59,876 bases of DNA from an uncultured Pelagibacteraceae bacterium (GTDB taxonomy: Bacteria; Pseudomonadota; Alphaproteobacteria; Pelagibacterales; Pelagibacteraceae): the NCBI GenBank assembly GCA_902545635.1, contig CACCGT010000008.1, positions 1 to 59,876 on the forward strand. The letters are read 5' to 3'. The notes under the pieces are model-generated. The model worked only from the letters and a program-made list of their open reading frames with translations, did not search any database and had not been told where the DNA came from. The translations under genes and the position numbers were made by a program. The stretch's first letter is position 1, and each line of letters begins with the position of its first letter. Positions 16,529 through 25,070 of this stretch are shown here, piece by piece.

Positions 16529-17503
16529 CTAATTAATGTAACCCAAAGCTTTAAGTTGAGCAGTCATTTCTGCAAGCATCACTTCCATTTGCTTACCCCA
16601 CTCATCAGCTCCAACAACACTAGTTGAATCAAGTCCGATGTCAGTTAAAAAGCTTTGAAAATATTTATGCTCCATAGCTTTTATCATAGCATCTTCCAAT
16701 TGTTTCTTTCTGTCAGCTGGAACTCCTTTTCTTGTTACAAATCCTCTAACAGTTGATAACACAACTGGTATTCCAAGCTCTGTAGCAGTAGGAACATTAC
16801 TTAATTTTTCCATTCTGTTACTTGCAAGAACAACTGAAACACATAATGTTCCATCTTCAATTTCAGTAACTGCTTCACCTAAGTTTAAAACACCTACATC
16901 AATATCTCCTTTGATAAGGTTAGTTTTAATTGGACCAACACCTTTATAAGGAACAATTGTAGGGTCTGTTAATTTTCCTTTTTTTGTAAAAGCAATCGCA
17001 CTTACATCATCAATACCACCAACATGAGTAGTACCATATTTTAATGATTTTGATTTTTGAGCACTAATAAATTTTTTAGCATCTTTAATATCATTTTTAC
17101 AATTTACGACAAATAACTGAGGATCATCAGTTCCTCTAGCAAGTGGTTGCATATCACTTAGTTTAACTTTTGTTTTTCCTAATGCCATAGAAACAGCATG
17201 TCCTGTAGTCCAAGTTAAAGTATGTTGACCGTCTGCTGGTAAAGTCATCATGTAATCCATAGATGCAGCTCCACCACCACCTTTTTTGTTAACTAATTGC
17301 ATATCTTGTTTTAGATACCTTCTAGTTCTTAACAACATCATTCTAGTAGTTACGTCAGTACCACCACCAAAACCAGCGTGTGTAATAGCTTGAATTGGGT
17401 GACCATCTGCTTTTGCAGAAGTAATCATAAGTGGAAGTGCAACAACAAAAAATTCAGTTACCAAAAATGCGGCAGCTAAAAATAATTTAAAACTTTTTTT
17501 CAT
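16529..17503 (-). CDS. tctC: Tripartite tricarboxylate transporter substrate-binding protein TctC
   Basis: 324 residues with a signal peptide (about 1-32, ending ITSAKA). The mature part has the Bug/TctC fold signatures HAGFGGGTDVTTRMM and, later, LKYGTTHVGGIDDVSAIAF. It captures a carboxylated solute in the periplasm for TctAB. It heads the minus-strand run and is followed by an attenuating terminator within tctB. It is divergent, across 72 bases, from the PdxA-like gene. The ligand is probably a sugar acid given the neighbours, but this is inference. Confidence 0.92.
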   Translation of the reverse strand: MKKSFKLFLAAAFLVTEFFVVALPLMITSAKADGHPIQAITHAGFGGGTDVTTRMMLLRTRRYLKQDMQLVNKKGGGGAASMDYMMTLPADGQHTLTWTTGHAVSMALGKTKVKLSDMQPLARGTDDPQLFVVNCKNDIKDAKKFISAQKSKSLKYGTTHVGGIDDVSAIAFTKKGKLTDPTIVPYKGVGPIKTNLIKGDIDVGVLNLGEAVTEIEDGTLCVSVVLASNRMEKLSNVPTATELGIPVVLSTVRGFVTRKGVPADRKKQLEDAMIKAMEHKYFQSFLTDIGLDSTSVVGADEWGKQMEVMLAEMTAQLKALGYIN

Positions 17504-17575
17504 TATTTCCCTCTTTTTTAGTTAATTTATATTTAAATATATAAACATAATCTGATACATAGCGTAAAGTAAAAA

Positions 17576-18574
17576 ATGGCTCAAAATAAAATTAACATAG
17601 CAGTTCTTCTAGGGGATCCTTCTGGTATAGGCCCCGAATTGGTCTCAAAACTATTATCTGAGGAAATTACAAACAAGGCTAATATAATTATCATAGGTGA
17701 AAAAAATATTTTAGAAAGTGGAAATAAAATTTCAGGTATAACTCATAATCTAAATTTTGTTGAAAATTTTGATAGTATTGATTTTGCAAAAGATAATAAA
17801 TTTTTTCTAGATATCTCTGAAGGTAAAAATTATAATTATAAACTATCTGAGTGCTCTAAAGAGGCAGGAGAAAGTGTTTTAGCTTCTTTGAATTTAGCTT
17901 TAGATCTTGCTAAGGAAAATAAAATTCATGCAATAAACTTTGGACCATTTAACAAAACAAGCCTTAAACTTGGAGGAAATAAATATTCTGATGAATTACA
18001 TTTAATGGCTGAAAAGTTAGAGGTTAAAAATTTTTTTTGTGAGTTTAATGTTATTGATAATTTTTGGACTGCAAGGGTATCATCGCATATTCCAATAAAA
18101 GAAGTACCAGAACATGTAAAAAAGGAAAAAATTATTAAGCCAATTAAGCTTATAAATGAAGCTATGAAATTAAATGGTATTAAAAATCCAAGAGTAGCAG
18201 TTCAAGCATTAAATCCTCATGCTGAATTTGGAACAGAAGAAAAAGAAGAAATTATACCTGCAATAGAGGAGGCAAAAAAACTAGGTATTGATGCTGATGG
18301 ACCTTTGCCATGTGATACTTCTTTTATTACTGCTTATAAAAATGGAAATCATGATTGTATTGTTGGTATGTATCATGATGCTTTGCAATCAGGTTTAAAA
18401 GCATTTGGATTTGATAGAGGAGTAACTGTACAAGGAGGTTTGCCAGTCCCTATAACCACTCCTGCCCATGGTACAGCTTTTGATATTGCTGGTAAAAATA
18501 AAGCAAATTTAGAACCAACTTTGAATTCGTTTAAAATTGCACTTACAATGGCTGAAAATAAAAATAGATTATGA
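17576..18574 (+). CDS. PdxA-like 4-phospho-threonate dehydrogenase family protein
   Basis: 332 residues, matching PdxA. The N-terminal GDPSGIGPEL (14-23) and the three metal-binding histidines, H171 (SSHIPIKEV), H215 (ALNPHAEFG) and H267 (GMYHDALQ), are present. True PdxA makes pyridoxine precursor; the paralog PdxA2 oxidises 4-phospho-D-threonate or erythronate in sugar-acid catabolism. The setting, divergent from tctCBA and followed by an L-rhamnonate-dehydratase-like enzyme, favours the catabolic role. No DUF1537 (OtnK-type) kinase partner is visible in the window. Confidence 0.82.
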   Translation: MAQNKINIAVLLGDPSGIGPELVSKLLSEEITNKANIIIIGEKNILESGNKISGITHNLNFVENFDSIDFAKDNKFFLDISEGKNYNYKLSECSKEAGESVLASLNLALDLAKENKIHAINFGPFNKTSLKLGGNKYSDELHLMAEKLEVKNFFCEFNVIDNFWTARVSSHIPIKEVPEHVKKEKIIKPIKLINEAMKLNGIKNPRVAVQALNPHAEFGTEEKEEIIPAIEEAKKLGIDADGPLPCDTSFITAYKNGNHDCIVGMYHDALQSGLKAFGFDRGVTVQGGLPVPITTPAHGTAFDIAGKNKANLEPTLNSFKIALTMAENKNRL

Positions 18575-18595
18575 AATTAAAAAATTTAAAAAAAA

Positions 18596-19771
18596 ATGAC
18601 AAAGATTAAAAGCATAAGAACAAAAGTTTATCAATGGAATGGTAAAACTGTTCCACCACAAAATAATTTTTGTACAAATGCTTCTGACCTTTTATTTGAA
18701 AAATCTGATGCAATGGGATCTTTTAGATTTCATGAATGGTTGATATGTGAAGTTGAAACAGACGATGGAATTATTGGAATTGGAAATGCAGCGCTTGCAC
18801 CACAATTAGTAAAAAAAACCATTGATACTTATTTAACTCCTTTAGTTATTGGTGAGGACCCTTTTGATTATGCTTATATTTGGGAAAAAATGTACAGAAG
18901 AACTCATGCATGGGGAAGAAGAGGATTAGGAATGGTCGCTATTTCAGCAATTGATATTGCTCTGTGGGATATAATGGGAAAAATTACAAATAAACCAGTT
19001 TTCAAATTATTGGGTGGAAGAACTAAAGAAAAAATTCCAGTTTATGCCTCAAAACTTTATAGCCAACCAATAAAAGAACTACAAAAAGAAGCTGAAAGTT
19101 ACGTTAATCAAGGTTTTAAAATGTTTAAAATGAGATTTGGATGGGGACCAAAAGACGGACCTGATGGAATGAAGAAAAATTTGGAACTAGCAGAGGCTGT
19201 TAGAGAAGTGATTGGCTATGACACAGACCTTATGATGGAATGTTATATGGGATGGAATTTAGACTACTCTAAAAGAATGATTCCTAAATTAGTAAAGTTT
19301 AATCCTAGATGGCTAGAGGAACCTGTTATAGCAGACGATATTCATGGTTATGCTGAACTAAATAATATGAATGCTATTCCAATATCTGGTGGAGAACATG
19401 AATTCAACTTATTTGGATTTAAACAATTGTTAGATTTAAAAGCAGTCAGTTATATTCAATATGATAATAATAGAGTTGGTGGTTTTACTATTGCGAGTAA
19501 AATAAATGCGTTAGCGGAAGCTTATCAAGTACCAGTTATTCCACATGCTGGGCAAATGCATAATTATCATTTAACAATGTCTAACTTTAATTGTCCTATA
19601 TCCGAATTTTTTCCTGTGCACGATGTAGAAATTGGTAATGAGCTATTTTACTATATTTTTGAAGGTGACCCAGCTCCTGAAAACGGATTTATTAACTTGG
19701 ACGACAATAAACCTGGCCTAGGTTTAGCTATTACTGATAAATTTAAATCAGATTTCAAAATAATCGAATAA
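18596..19771 (+). CDS. Enolase-superfamily acid-sugar dehydratase (L-rhamnonate dehydratase-like)
   Basis: 391 residues of the mandelate racemase/muconate lactonising group. Metal-site carboxylates fall at E215 (MMECYMGW), E241 (WLEEPV) and E267 (SGGEHEF), with the D290-H317 dyad in [10 protein letters not shown] and [11 protein letters not shown]. The last block, with ISEFFP later, is characteristic of L-rhamnonate dehydratases, which make 2-keto-3-deoxy-L-rhamnonate. The first metal position, usually aspartate in this superfamily, carries glutamate here. It lies 21 bases after the PdxA-like gene. Related hydroxy acids such as mannonate or lyxonate are possible substrates. Confidence 0.82.
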   Translation: MTKIKSIRTKVYQWNGKTVPPQNNFCTNASDLLFEKSDAMGSFRFHEWLICEVETDDGIIGIGNAALAPQLVKKTIDTYLTPLVIGEDPFDYAYIWEKMYRRTHAWGRRGLGMVAISAIDIALWDIMGKITNKPVFKLLGGRTKEKIPVYASKLYSQPIKELQKEAESYVNQGFKMFKMRFGWGPKDGPDGMKKNLELAEAVREVIGYDTDLMMECYMGWNLDYSKRMIPKLVKFNPRWLEEPVIADDIHGYAELNNMNAIPISGGEHEFNLFGFKQLLDLKAVSYIQYDNNRVGGFTIASKINALAEAYQVPVIPHAGQMHNYHLTMSNFNCPISEFFPVHDVEIGNELFYYIFEGDPAPENGFINLDDNKPGLGLAITDKFKSDFKIIE

Positions 19772-20686
19772 TTAGTAAGTTTCTACTTCATTAATACTAG
19801 GCATTGAATTTGCTGCGCCTGCTTTTGTTGTGGAAATTGCAGCTACTTTATTTGAAAATTCTAAAGCTTCTTTGATTTTTAAATTATTGGATAAAGCATA
19901 AGCAAATGCTCCATTAAAAGCATCACCTGCTCCAGTTGTGTCTATAACTTTATCCTTTAAACTATAAACATCTATAAAAAAACTTTCTTCAGAATTTGCA
20001 AAGTAAAGACCTTTTGGACCTAATGTTATCACTATATTTTTTACTCCTTTTGCCAAAAAAGTTTTTGCAGCTTCTTCAATTTCTGTTTTACTTTCAACCT
20101 TTTTATCTAAATAAAAACTTGCTTCAGTTTCATTAGGAGTAAAATAATCAATACATTTAAAATCACTTTCTTTAATATCTGATGCAGGAGCTGGATTAAA
20201 AATAGTAATAGATCCTGTCTCTTTTGCTCTATTAAGTGCATAACTAGTTACTTCATTAGGTGTTTCAAGTTGTGTTAAAAAAATTTCTGATTTTTTAATA
20301 AAATCAATATTGTTATCAATATCTTCATTAGATATCGACCCAGCTGCTCCTGGTACAATATTGATTGCATTATCCCCTGTTTTTTCATTTATCATTATGC
20401 CCGCAACGCCAGTTGACTGATTTGGGTCTTGGATTATTGAACCTGTATTAATTCCAGCTTCTTCGTAAAGCTTGAGAGCCATCTTGGCATTTTGATCATT
20501 TCCTATTTTAGTAATAAAATTTACATTTCCACCAAGTCTCGCAGCAGCAATCGCTTGATTAGATCCTTTGCCGCCCGGTCCAATTATATGATTTTTACCT
20601 AAAACTGTTTCTCCTTTAACAGGAATTTTTTCAGCAAAGAAACATAGGTCAGCTACGAATACTCCAAAAATACATATAGAGTTCAT
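19772..20686 (-). CDS. rbsK: Ribokinase (PfkB family)
   Basis: 304 residues, typical for ribokinase. The N-terminal signature GPGGKGSNQAIAAARLGG and the C-terminal ATP/catalytic signature DTTGAGDAFNGAFAYAL are both intact, with the catalytic aspartate in GAGD. It should phosphorylate ribose, or another pentose or deoxysugar, at the terminal hydroxyl. Its start overlaps the stop of the FucU/RbsD-type gene by one base and it follows a ribose-type ABC system, giving a coherent uptake-mutarotation-phosphorylation set. Its 3' end abuts the convergent dehydratase gene directly. Confidence 0.88.
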   Translation of the reverse strand: MNSICIFGVFVADLCFFAEKIPVKGETVLGKNHIIGPGGKGSNQAIAAARLGGNVNFITKIGNDQNAKMALKLYEEAGINTGSIIQDPNQSTGVAGIMINEKTGDNAINIVPGAAGSISNEDIDNNIDFIKKSEIFLTQLETPNEVTSYALNRAKETGSITIFNPAPASDIKESDFKCIDYFTPNETEASFYLDKKVESKTEIEEAAKTFLAKGVKNIVITLGPKGLYFANSEESFFIDVYSLKDKVIDTTGAGDAFNGAFAYALSNNLKIKEALEFSNKVAAISTTKAGAANSMPSINEVETY

Positions 20687-21150
20687 TATTTATCAAGAAC
20701 CCAAACGCTACCATCTGGTTTAATTACTCCTTTTGTTAGTATAAAACATCCATAAGGCCTTGTTTCAGAAGTAGATACGATTAATTGAGATTTTTTTGCT
20801 ACTTTATAAAATTCTTGCCTCTCAATTGAACCAACTTTCCAATTTTCTCCAGAGGTCTCTTTCACAGCTTTTATAAAATCTTTGTGACAATCTGTTAATT
20901 CATCTGGTTTATTATCAACTTGCATTCTTTCTGCGGCAGAGTCTATAAAACTATCTAATGGAAAAACTGAAAGAATAGCTTTTGCAGCTTCATAGATATT
21001 AACGCCATCTAATCTAATTACTTTATTATTTATAGAATGTGAATAAGCAGGAAAATTTGCATCTGTTAAAACTAATTTATCACCATGACCCATTGCTCTT
21101 AATTGATACAAAAGTTCAGGGTTTAAAATTGGATTAATATTAATTAGCAT
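20686..21150 (-). CDS. FucU/RbsD-family sugar mutarotase
   Basis: 154 residues. The opening LNPELLYQLRAMGHGDKLVLTDANFPA (residues about 7-33) and the C-terminal ERQEFYKVAK with TRPYGCFILTKGVI fit FucU rather than RbsD, which is shorter and lacks the ERxxFYxxAK block. Such proteins interconvert alpha and beta sugar anomers without a cofactor, helping uptake and kinase steps. It sits between the ABC binding-protein gene, after a terminator-like hairpin, and ribokinase. L-fucose or D-ribose are the likely substrates. Confidence 0.85.
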   Translation of the reverse strand: MLININPILNPELLYQLRAMGHGDKLVLTDANFPAYSHSINNKVIRLDGVNIYEAAKAILSVFPLDSFIDSAAERMQVDNKPDELTDCHKDFIKAVKETSGENWKVGSIERQEFYKVAKKSQLIVSTSETRPYGCFILTKGVIKPDGSVWVLDK

Positions 21151-21172
21151 TACACTATTATATTACATAAAA

Positions 21173-21201
21173 AAAAGGGTGAAATAAAATTCCACCCTTT
21201 T
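21173..21201 (-). terminator. Intrinsic terminator-like hairpin after the ribose-type binding protein gene
   Basis: AAAAGGGTG (21173-21181) and CACCCTTTT (21193-21201) pair over 9 bp with an 11-base loop that can close further by A-U and G-U pairs. On the minus strand it follows the binding-protein stop by 20 bases and leads into a run of U. It lies between that gene and the FucU-like gene. Confidence 0.8.
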
Positions 21202-21221
21202 AATTTTGATTATTCTAAAGA

Positions 21222-22145
21222 TTATTTAAAATCGTTAGCGTTTTCTGTTGTAACTAATTGTGTACCAGTATCAATATTAGGATCGATACTTCCACCGTTA
21301 GCTAACTCAAGAGCATACTTAACTCCATATGCACCCATATTGTATGAGAACTGAGCTATTGTTGCAGTCATCTCTCCTTTTAAGATACTTGTAGCAGCAT
21401 CAGGAGTAGCATCAAAACCAACAACGATTACATCATTCATATCAGCATCCTTAAGAGCTTGCATTGCACCTAAGCCCATATTATCGTTAGAAGCAAATAT
21501 TGCTTTGATATTAGGATTTTTCAAAATGATTGACTCGGTGACCGATCTACCTTTTGCAGTATCCCACTCAGCTGTTTGAGTAGCAACAAGATTTAAACCA
21601 CAATTTTTAAATCCTTTAATTGCGCCATCTCTTCTTAATAATGCAGTTGATTGAGACTCAATCCCTGTAAGAATTGCAACATCTGATCCTTTTGGAGTTT
21701 TGTCACAAATAAATTTTGCAGCTAATTCTGCACCATTCATATTATTTGTTCCAATAAAAGTAACACCTTCGTTAATTCCTTTTGTATCAACAAATACAAC
21801 TGGAACTCCACTTTTAATAGCATCATCTACTATTGGAGCAAAAGCGTTTGGATCTCCTGGAGCAAGAGCTAGTGCATCAACACCTTTTGCAAGTTGATCT
21901 TCCACTTGGTTAATTTGTGCTTGAACATCTCCCTCTTGTGGTGGAGCAATCAAAATTAGTTTTACACCTAATTTTGCAGCTTCCTCTTCTGCACCTTTAG
22001 TTACAGAAGCCCAAAATGGGTTTCCTGAACCAGGTCCTTTTATACTAAATAAAATTTTCTTCTCAGCACTAACACTTGTTGTAATGCTTAAAAGAAGAAA
22101 AACAGATGCTGTGAAAGCACCTATTAATTTAAACAATTTACTCAT
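21222..22145 (-). CDS. Sugar ABC transporter substrate-binding protein (ribose/inositol type)
   Basis: 307 residues with a signal peptide ending near TSVSA (residue 27). The fold is type I, RbsB-like: KGPGSGNPFWASVTKGAEEE, an alternating domain with VVFVDTKGINEGVTFIGTNN and the later ASNDNMGLGAMQALKDAD block. It captures a pentose, hexose or inositol in the periplasm. It follows its permease gene after a 105-base gap that may hold a second promoter. The proximity of iolD makes myo-inositol a plausible ligand, and of ribokinase/FucU a pentose or deoxyhexose. Confidence 0.9.
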   Translation of the reverse strand: MSKLFKLIGAFTASVFLLLSITTSVSAEKKILFSIKGPGSGNPFWASVTKGAEEEAAKLGVKLILIAPPQEGDVQAQINQVEDQLAKGVDALALAPGDPNAFAPIVDDAIKSGVPVVFVDTKGINEGVTFIGTNNMNGAELAAKFICDKTPKGSDVAILTGIESQSTALLRRDGAIKGFKNCGLNLVATQTAEWDTAKGRSVTESIILKNPNIKAIFASNDNMGLGAMQALKDADMNDVIVVGFDATPDAATSILKGEMTATIAQFSYNMGAYGVKYALELANGGSIDPNIDTGTQLVTTENANDFK

Positions 22146-22155
22146 TAATATCCCC

Positions 22156-22171
22156 TTTAATAATTATTAAA
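22156..22171. promoter_or_regulatory. 16-bp perfect palindrome upstream of the ribose-type binding protein gene
   Basis: TTTAATAATTATTAAA is a perfect palindrome immediately before the GGGGA ribosome site of the binding-protein gene. About 37 bases further upstream GTTAC (22208-22212) and GTAAC (22217-22221) form a second, interrupted inverted repeat. Together they could be repressor sites for an internal promoter in the 105-base gap after the permease gene. The first is pure A/T and may be chance. Confidence 0.3.
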
Positions 22172-22250
22172 CTTCAATTTAATAAAATTTTTTAAAAGAA
22201 TTCAACTGTTACAATGGTAACTATTTTTTGTTTCAACTATGGCGTGTTTT

Positions 22251-23264
22251 TTATTTTCTTGTCCCAAAATCTCTTCTTAATACATCAACATAAACAGCTA
22301 GTACTATAATTGATCCAATTAATACTTGTTGCCAAAATGAACTCACATCCATCAAATTAAGACCATTTCTTAAAATTCCCATTATCATCACTCCTGCAAA
22401 AACGCCTAAAACGGTACCTCTTCCTCCAAAAAAACTAGCGCCTCCGATAATACATGCTGCAATAGCATCCAATTCAGACTGTAATCCTGCATTTGGATAA
22501 CCTGAGTCTGTTCGACCAGCTAAAATTAAAGCTCCAATACCAGATAAGAAACCACAAAGCGAATAAACTATTACAAGGATTTTATTTACATTAATACCTG
22601 AGGCTCTTGCAGCATTTGGATTACCGCCAATTGCATATATCCATTTACCTGTCCGAGTTTTGTTCATGAATATCCAAAATATTATATAGACAATTGCAAT
22701 AAGAACTAAACTAACAGGAAGGTATTGCGACTTTTCTAAGCCAAGCCAAGTTAAATCAATTCTTCCATGCCCAAGGTATCTCACTTCATCTGTGAAGCCG
22801 CTTATTGGAGTTCCGCCAGAAATTAAATTACCCGTTCCTCTAAATATATATAATGTACCTAATGTCATTATAAACGGATGGGGCATCCTTAGTAAGGTAA
22901 TCCCTAAACCATTAAATAACCCACATAAAAATCCAGCTATAAGAGGTGTGATAACAACAATATACCATGGAGCACCAGCCTTAGCGACAATTGCAAGTAT
23001 CATCAGTGACAACATCATTATAGATCCGACTGAAAGATCTATACCAGCGGTTACAATCACCATAAATACTCCTAAAGCTAGCATTGACTGCCAAGATATT
23101 TGTTTGAAAACATTTGTTACATTTCTCCAAGATAAAAAAACATCAGGTTGAAGAAAATGCATAACAACAATCATTATCACTAATAATAATAATATTCCGT
23201 ATTTCTCAAAGTAAGGAATGAGTTTTAGATATAAAGAGTCTTTATCTTGATCTTTTGAGTCCAT
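22251..23264 (-). CDS. Sugar ABC transporter permease (RbsC/FrcC type)
   Basis: 337 residues with about ten hydrophobic segments, as in CUT2 permeases. Family blocks include MVIVTAGIDLSVGSIM, GMP-like MPHPFIMTLGTLYIFRG, IYAIGGNPNAARASGINV and GGASFFGGRGTVLGVFAG. A homodimer forms the channel for the ribose-type binding protein. Two bases separate it from the upstream ATPase gene. Unlike the CUT1 operon at 8.5-12.7 kb, here the permease comes before the binding protein. Confidence 0.92.
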   Translation of the reverse strand: MDSKDQDKDSLYLKLIPYFEKYGILLLLVIMIVVMHFLQPDVFLSWRNVTNVFKQISWQSMLALGVFMVIVTAGIDLSVGSIMMLSLMILAIVAKAGAPWYIVVITPLIAGFLCGLFNGLGITLLRMPHPFIMTLGTLYIFRGTGNLISGGTPISGFTDEVRYLGHGRIDLTWLGLEKSQYLPVSLVLIAIVYIIFWIFMNKTRTGKWIYAIGGNPNAARASGINVNKILVIVYSLCGFLSGIGALILAGRTDSGYPNAGLQSELDAIAACIIGGASFFGGRGTVLGVFAGVMIMGILRNGLNLMDVSSFWQQVLIGSIIVLAVYVDVLRRDFGTRK

Positions 23265-23266
23265 GA

Positions 23267-24016
23267 TTATTTTTTACCCATTATCCATCCAATAACTTCA
23301 TCTCTTGAAGTGTTTGATAATTCAGATTCTGCAAAATTTGTTCCTTGAAACAAAGCCATCACACGATCACAAACTGCAAAAATATCATCCATTCTATGAC
23401 TGATCACAATTACACCTACCCCAGTCTTTTTTAGACCATTTATTAAATCTAAAACTTTACCAACTTCTTTAATAGCTAATGCTGCTGTTGGTTCGTCCAT
23501 GATCACTACTTTTGCGTTAAATGCCGTTGATCTTGCAATTGCAACTGCTTGTCTTTGTCCACCTGAAAGTTCCTCAACTTTTTGATCAGCACTTTTTACA
23601 TTTATTTTAAGTTTACCAAGATGTGCTTCTGTAAGTTCTTTTATTTTTTTATAATCAAGAAACTTTAATAATCCCAAATTAGTCGTTGGTTCACGGCCTA
23701 AAAAAATATTTTCGCCTATTGGAAGATTGCCTGCTAAAGCTAAATCTTGATAAACCATTTCTAAACCTAAGTTTTGAGAGTCCCTAGGACTTTCTAAAAC
23801 TTTTTCTTTTCCTTCAAAATGTAAAGAGCCTGCACTTGGTTTATATAGGCCAGATAAAACCTTCATTAATGTTGTTTTTCCTGCTCCATTGTCTCCTACA
23901 ACTCCTAAGCATTCACCTGCATGAATTTTAAGGTTTACATTTTCAAGAGCAGTAATTGTACCAAAGTATTTTGTAACATTTTTAGCTTCTAATAATAATT
24001 GATTGGCAGATGACAT
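23267..24016 (-). CDS. Sugar ABC transporter ATP-binding protein, single-domain (FrcA-like)
   Basis: 249 residues with Walker A GDNGAGKTT, signature LSGGQRQAVAIARS, Walker B VVIMDEPTAAL and switch histidine VISHRMDD. RbsA-type ATPases are usually about 500 residues with two fused domains; this one has only one complete domain and ends normally at WIMGKK, as in FrcA-type systems, so it should act as a homodimer. It energises the RbsC-type permease. It follows the hydroxyacid dehydrogenase gene by 22 bases. Confidence 0.92.
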   Translation of the reverse strand: MSSANQLLLEAKNVTKYFGTITALENVNLKIHAGECLGVVGDNGAGKTTLMKVLSGLYKPSAGSLHFEGKEKVLESPRDSQNLGLEMVYQDLALAGNLPIGENIFLGREPTTNLGLLKFLDYKKIKELTEAHLGKLKINVKSADQKVEELSGGQRQAVAIARSTAFNAKVVIMDEPTAALAIKEVGKVLDLINGLKKTGVGVIVISHRMDDIFAVCDRVMALFQGTNFAESELSNTSRDEVIGWIMGKK

Positions 24017-24038
24017 AATCTAAGAAAATATAAAAAAA

Positions 24039-25061
24039 TCAGTTAATTGCAACAGGTTTTGAGGCTAAGAGTTTTACAGTTTTTCTTTGAGCTCTTTTAC
24101 AGAATTTAGGTGGCATATTTTTTAAAATAAGCTTCATATCTTTCAAAACTATTTCACCCATATTATAAAAAGCTTCCTTTAAAGCACCAGCTCTATGAGC
24201 AGAAAATAGTGTATTTTTTAACTTTCTTACTTGATCATTTTTTTTTACTGGTTCATCTGGAAAGACATCAGTTGCGACATAAATATCTCCCTTTTTAATT
24301 CTCTTAATCAGATCTTTAAAATTAACTATTGCTGCTCTACTCATTAAAATAAAAACAGTTCCAGATTTCATTTTATTTAATAATTTTTTATCAATTAAAT
24401 GTTTATTCTTTTTGGTGATTGTGGCTAATACATAAATTACTTCACAACTACTAAACATGTTATTCAAATTAATTGGATTAAATCCAATTTTTTTTATTTT
24501 ATTTTTAGGTATCCATGGATCATATACATTTATATTTTTTGAGAATGGCAATAGTAAAGGGTATAAAGATTTTGCTAAGTCCCCAAACCCTAGTAAACCA
24601 ATTTTTTTATTTGTCAGAAGTGAAGCTTTTAAATTACTTTCTAAACCATATTTCTCTTTGGATTTAATAAAATCAAAGTGTGCATTGTGAATATTTCTTA
24701 AAAGAGACAATGTCATACCTAAAGCAATTTCAGCTACGGGCTTTGAAAATACTGGCGAAGTTGCAATAACATGAATATTTTTTTTGAAACAATAATCATA
24801 ATCTAAATTATCCATAAAATTACTTTCCACATTTATAATACATTTTAATTTTGATGCTTTAGACAACAAATATTTATCTAAATTCGGTTGACCCATAATA
24901 AATGTTGCCTTGCCAATATTATTTTCATAAAAATTTTTTTTATTTTTTTTTGGAGCAACTATTATTTTATATTTAGTTTTAAGTTCTTTTAATTTTGTCT
25001 TAGTAAAAATTAAATCCAAAGTTCTTGGATAAGGGTCAGAAATTACAATCGGTTTAATCAT
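24039..25061 (-). CDS. D-2-hydroxyacid dehydrogenase family protein
   Basis: 340 residues. The nucleotide loop IGLLGFGDLAK is a looser version of the usual GxGxxG, with alanine at the last position. The catalytic set is preserved: arginine in LMSRAAIV, glutamate in FPDEPV and histidine in SAHRAG. It would oxidise or reduce a 2-hydroxy/2-oxo acid. It sits between a Gfo/Idh enzyme and the ABC ATPase in the minus-strand operon headed by iolD. The rich lysine content and weak similarity to known subfamilies leave the substrate open. Confidence 0.78.
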   Translation of the reverse strand: MIKPIVISDPYPRTLDLIFTKTKLKELKTKYKIIVAPKKNKKNFYENNIGKATFIMGQPNLDKYLLSKASKLKCIINVESNFMDNLDYDYCFKKNIHVIATSPVFSKPVAEIALGMTLSLLRNIHNAHFDFIKSKEKYGLESNLKASLLTNKKIGLLGFGDLAKSLYPLLLPFSKNINVYDPWIPKNKIKKIGFNPINLNNMFSSCEVIYVLATITKKNKHLIDKKLLNKMKSGTVFILMSRAAIVNFKDLIKRIKKGDIYVATDVFPDEPVKKNDQVRKLKNTLFSAHRAGALKEAFYNMGEIVLKDMKLILKNMPPKFCKRAQRKTVKLLASKPVAIN

Positions 25062-25070
25062 ATCTTTGCT

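Noticed and set aside
17528..17541. 14-bp palindrome TATATTTAAATATA between tctC and the PdxA-like gene
   Set aside because: It consists only of A and T in a very A/T-rich gap, so chance symmetry explains it; not listed as an operator.
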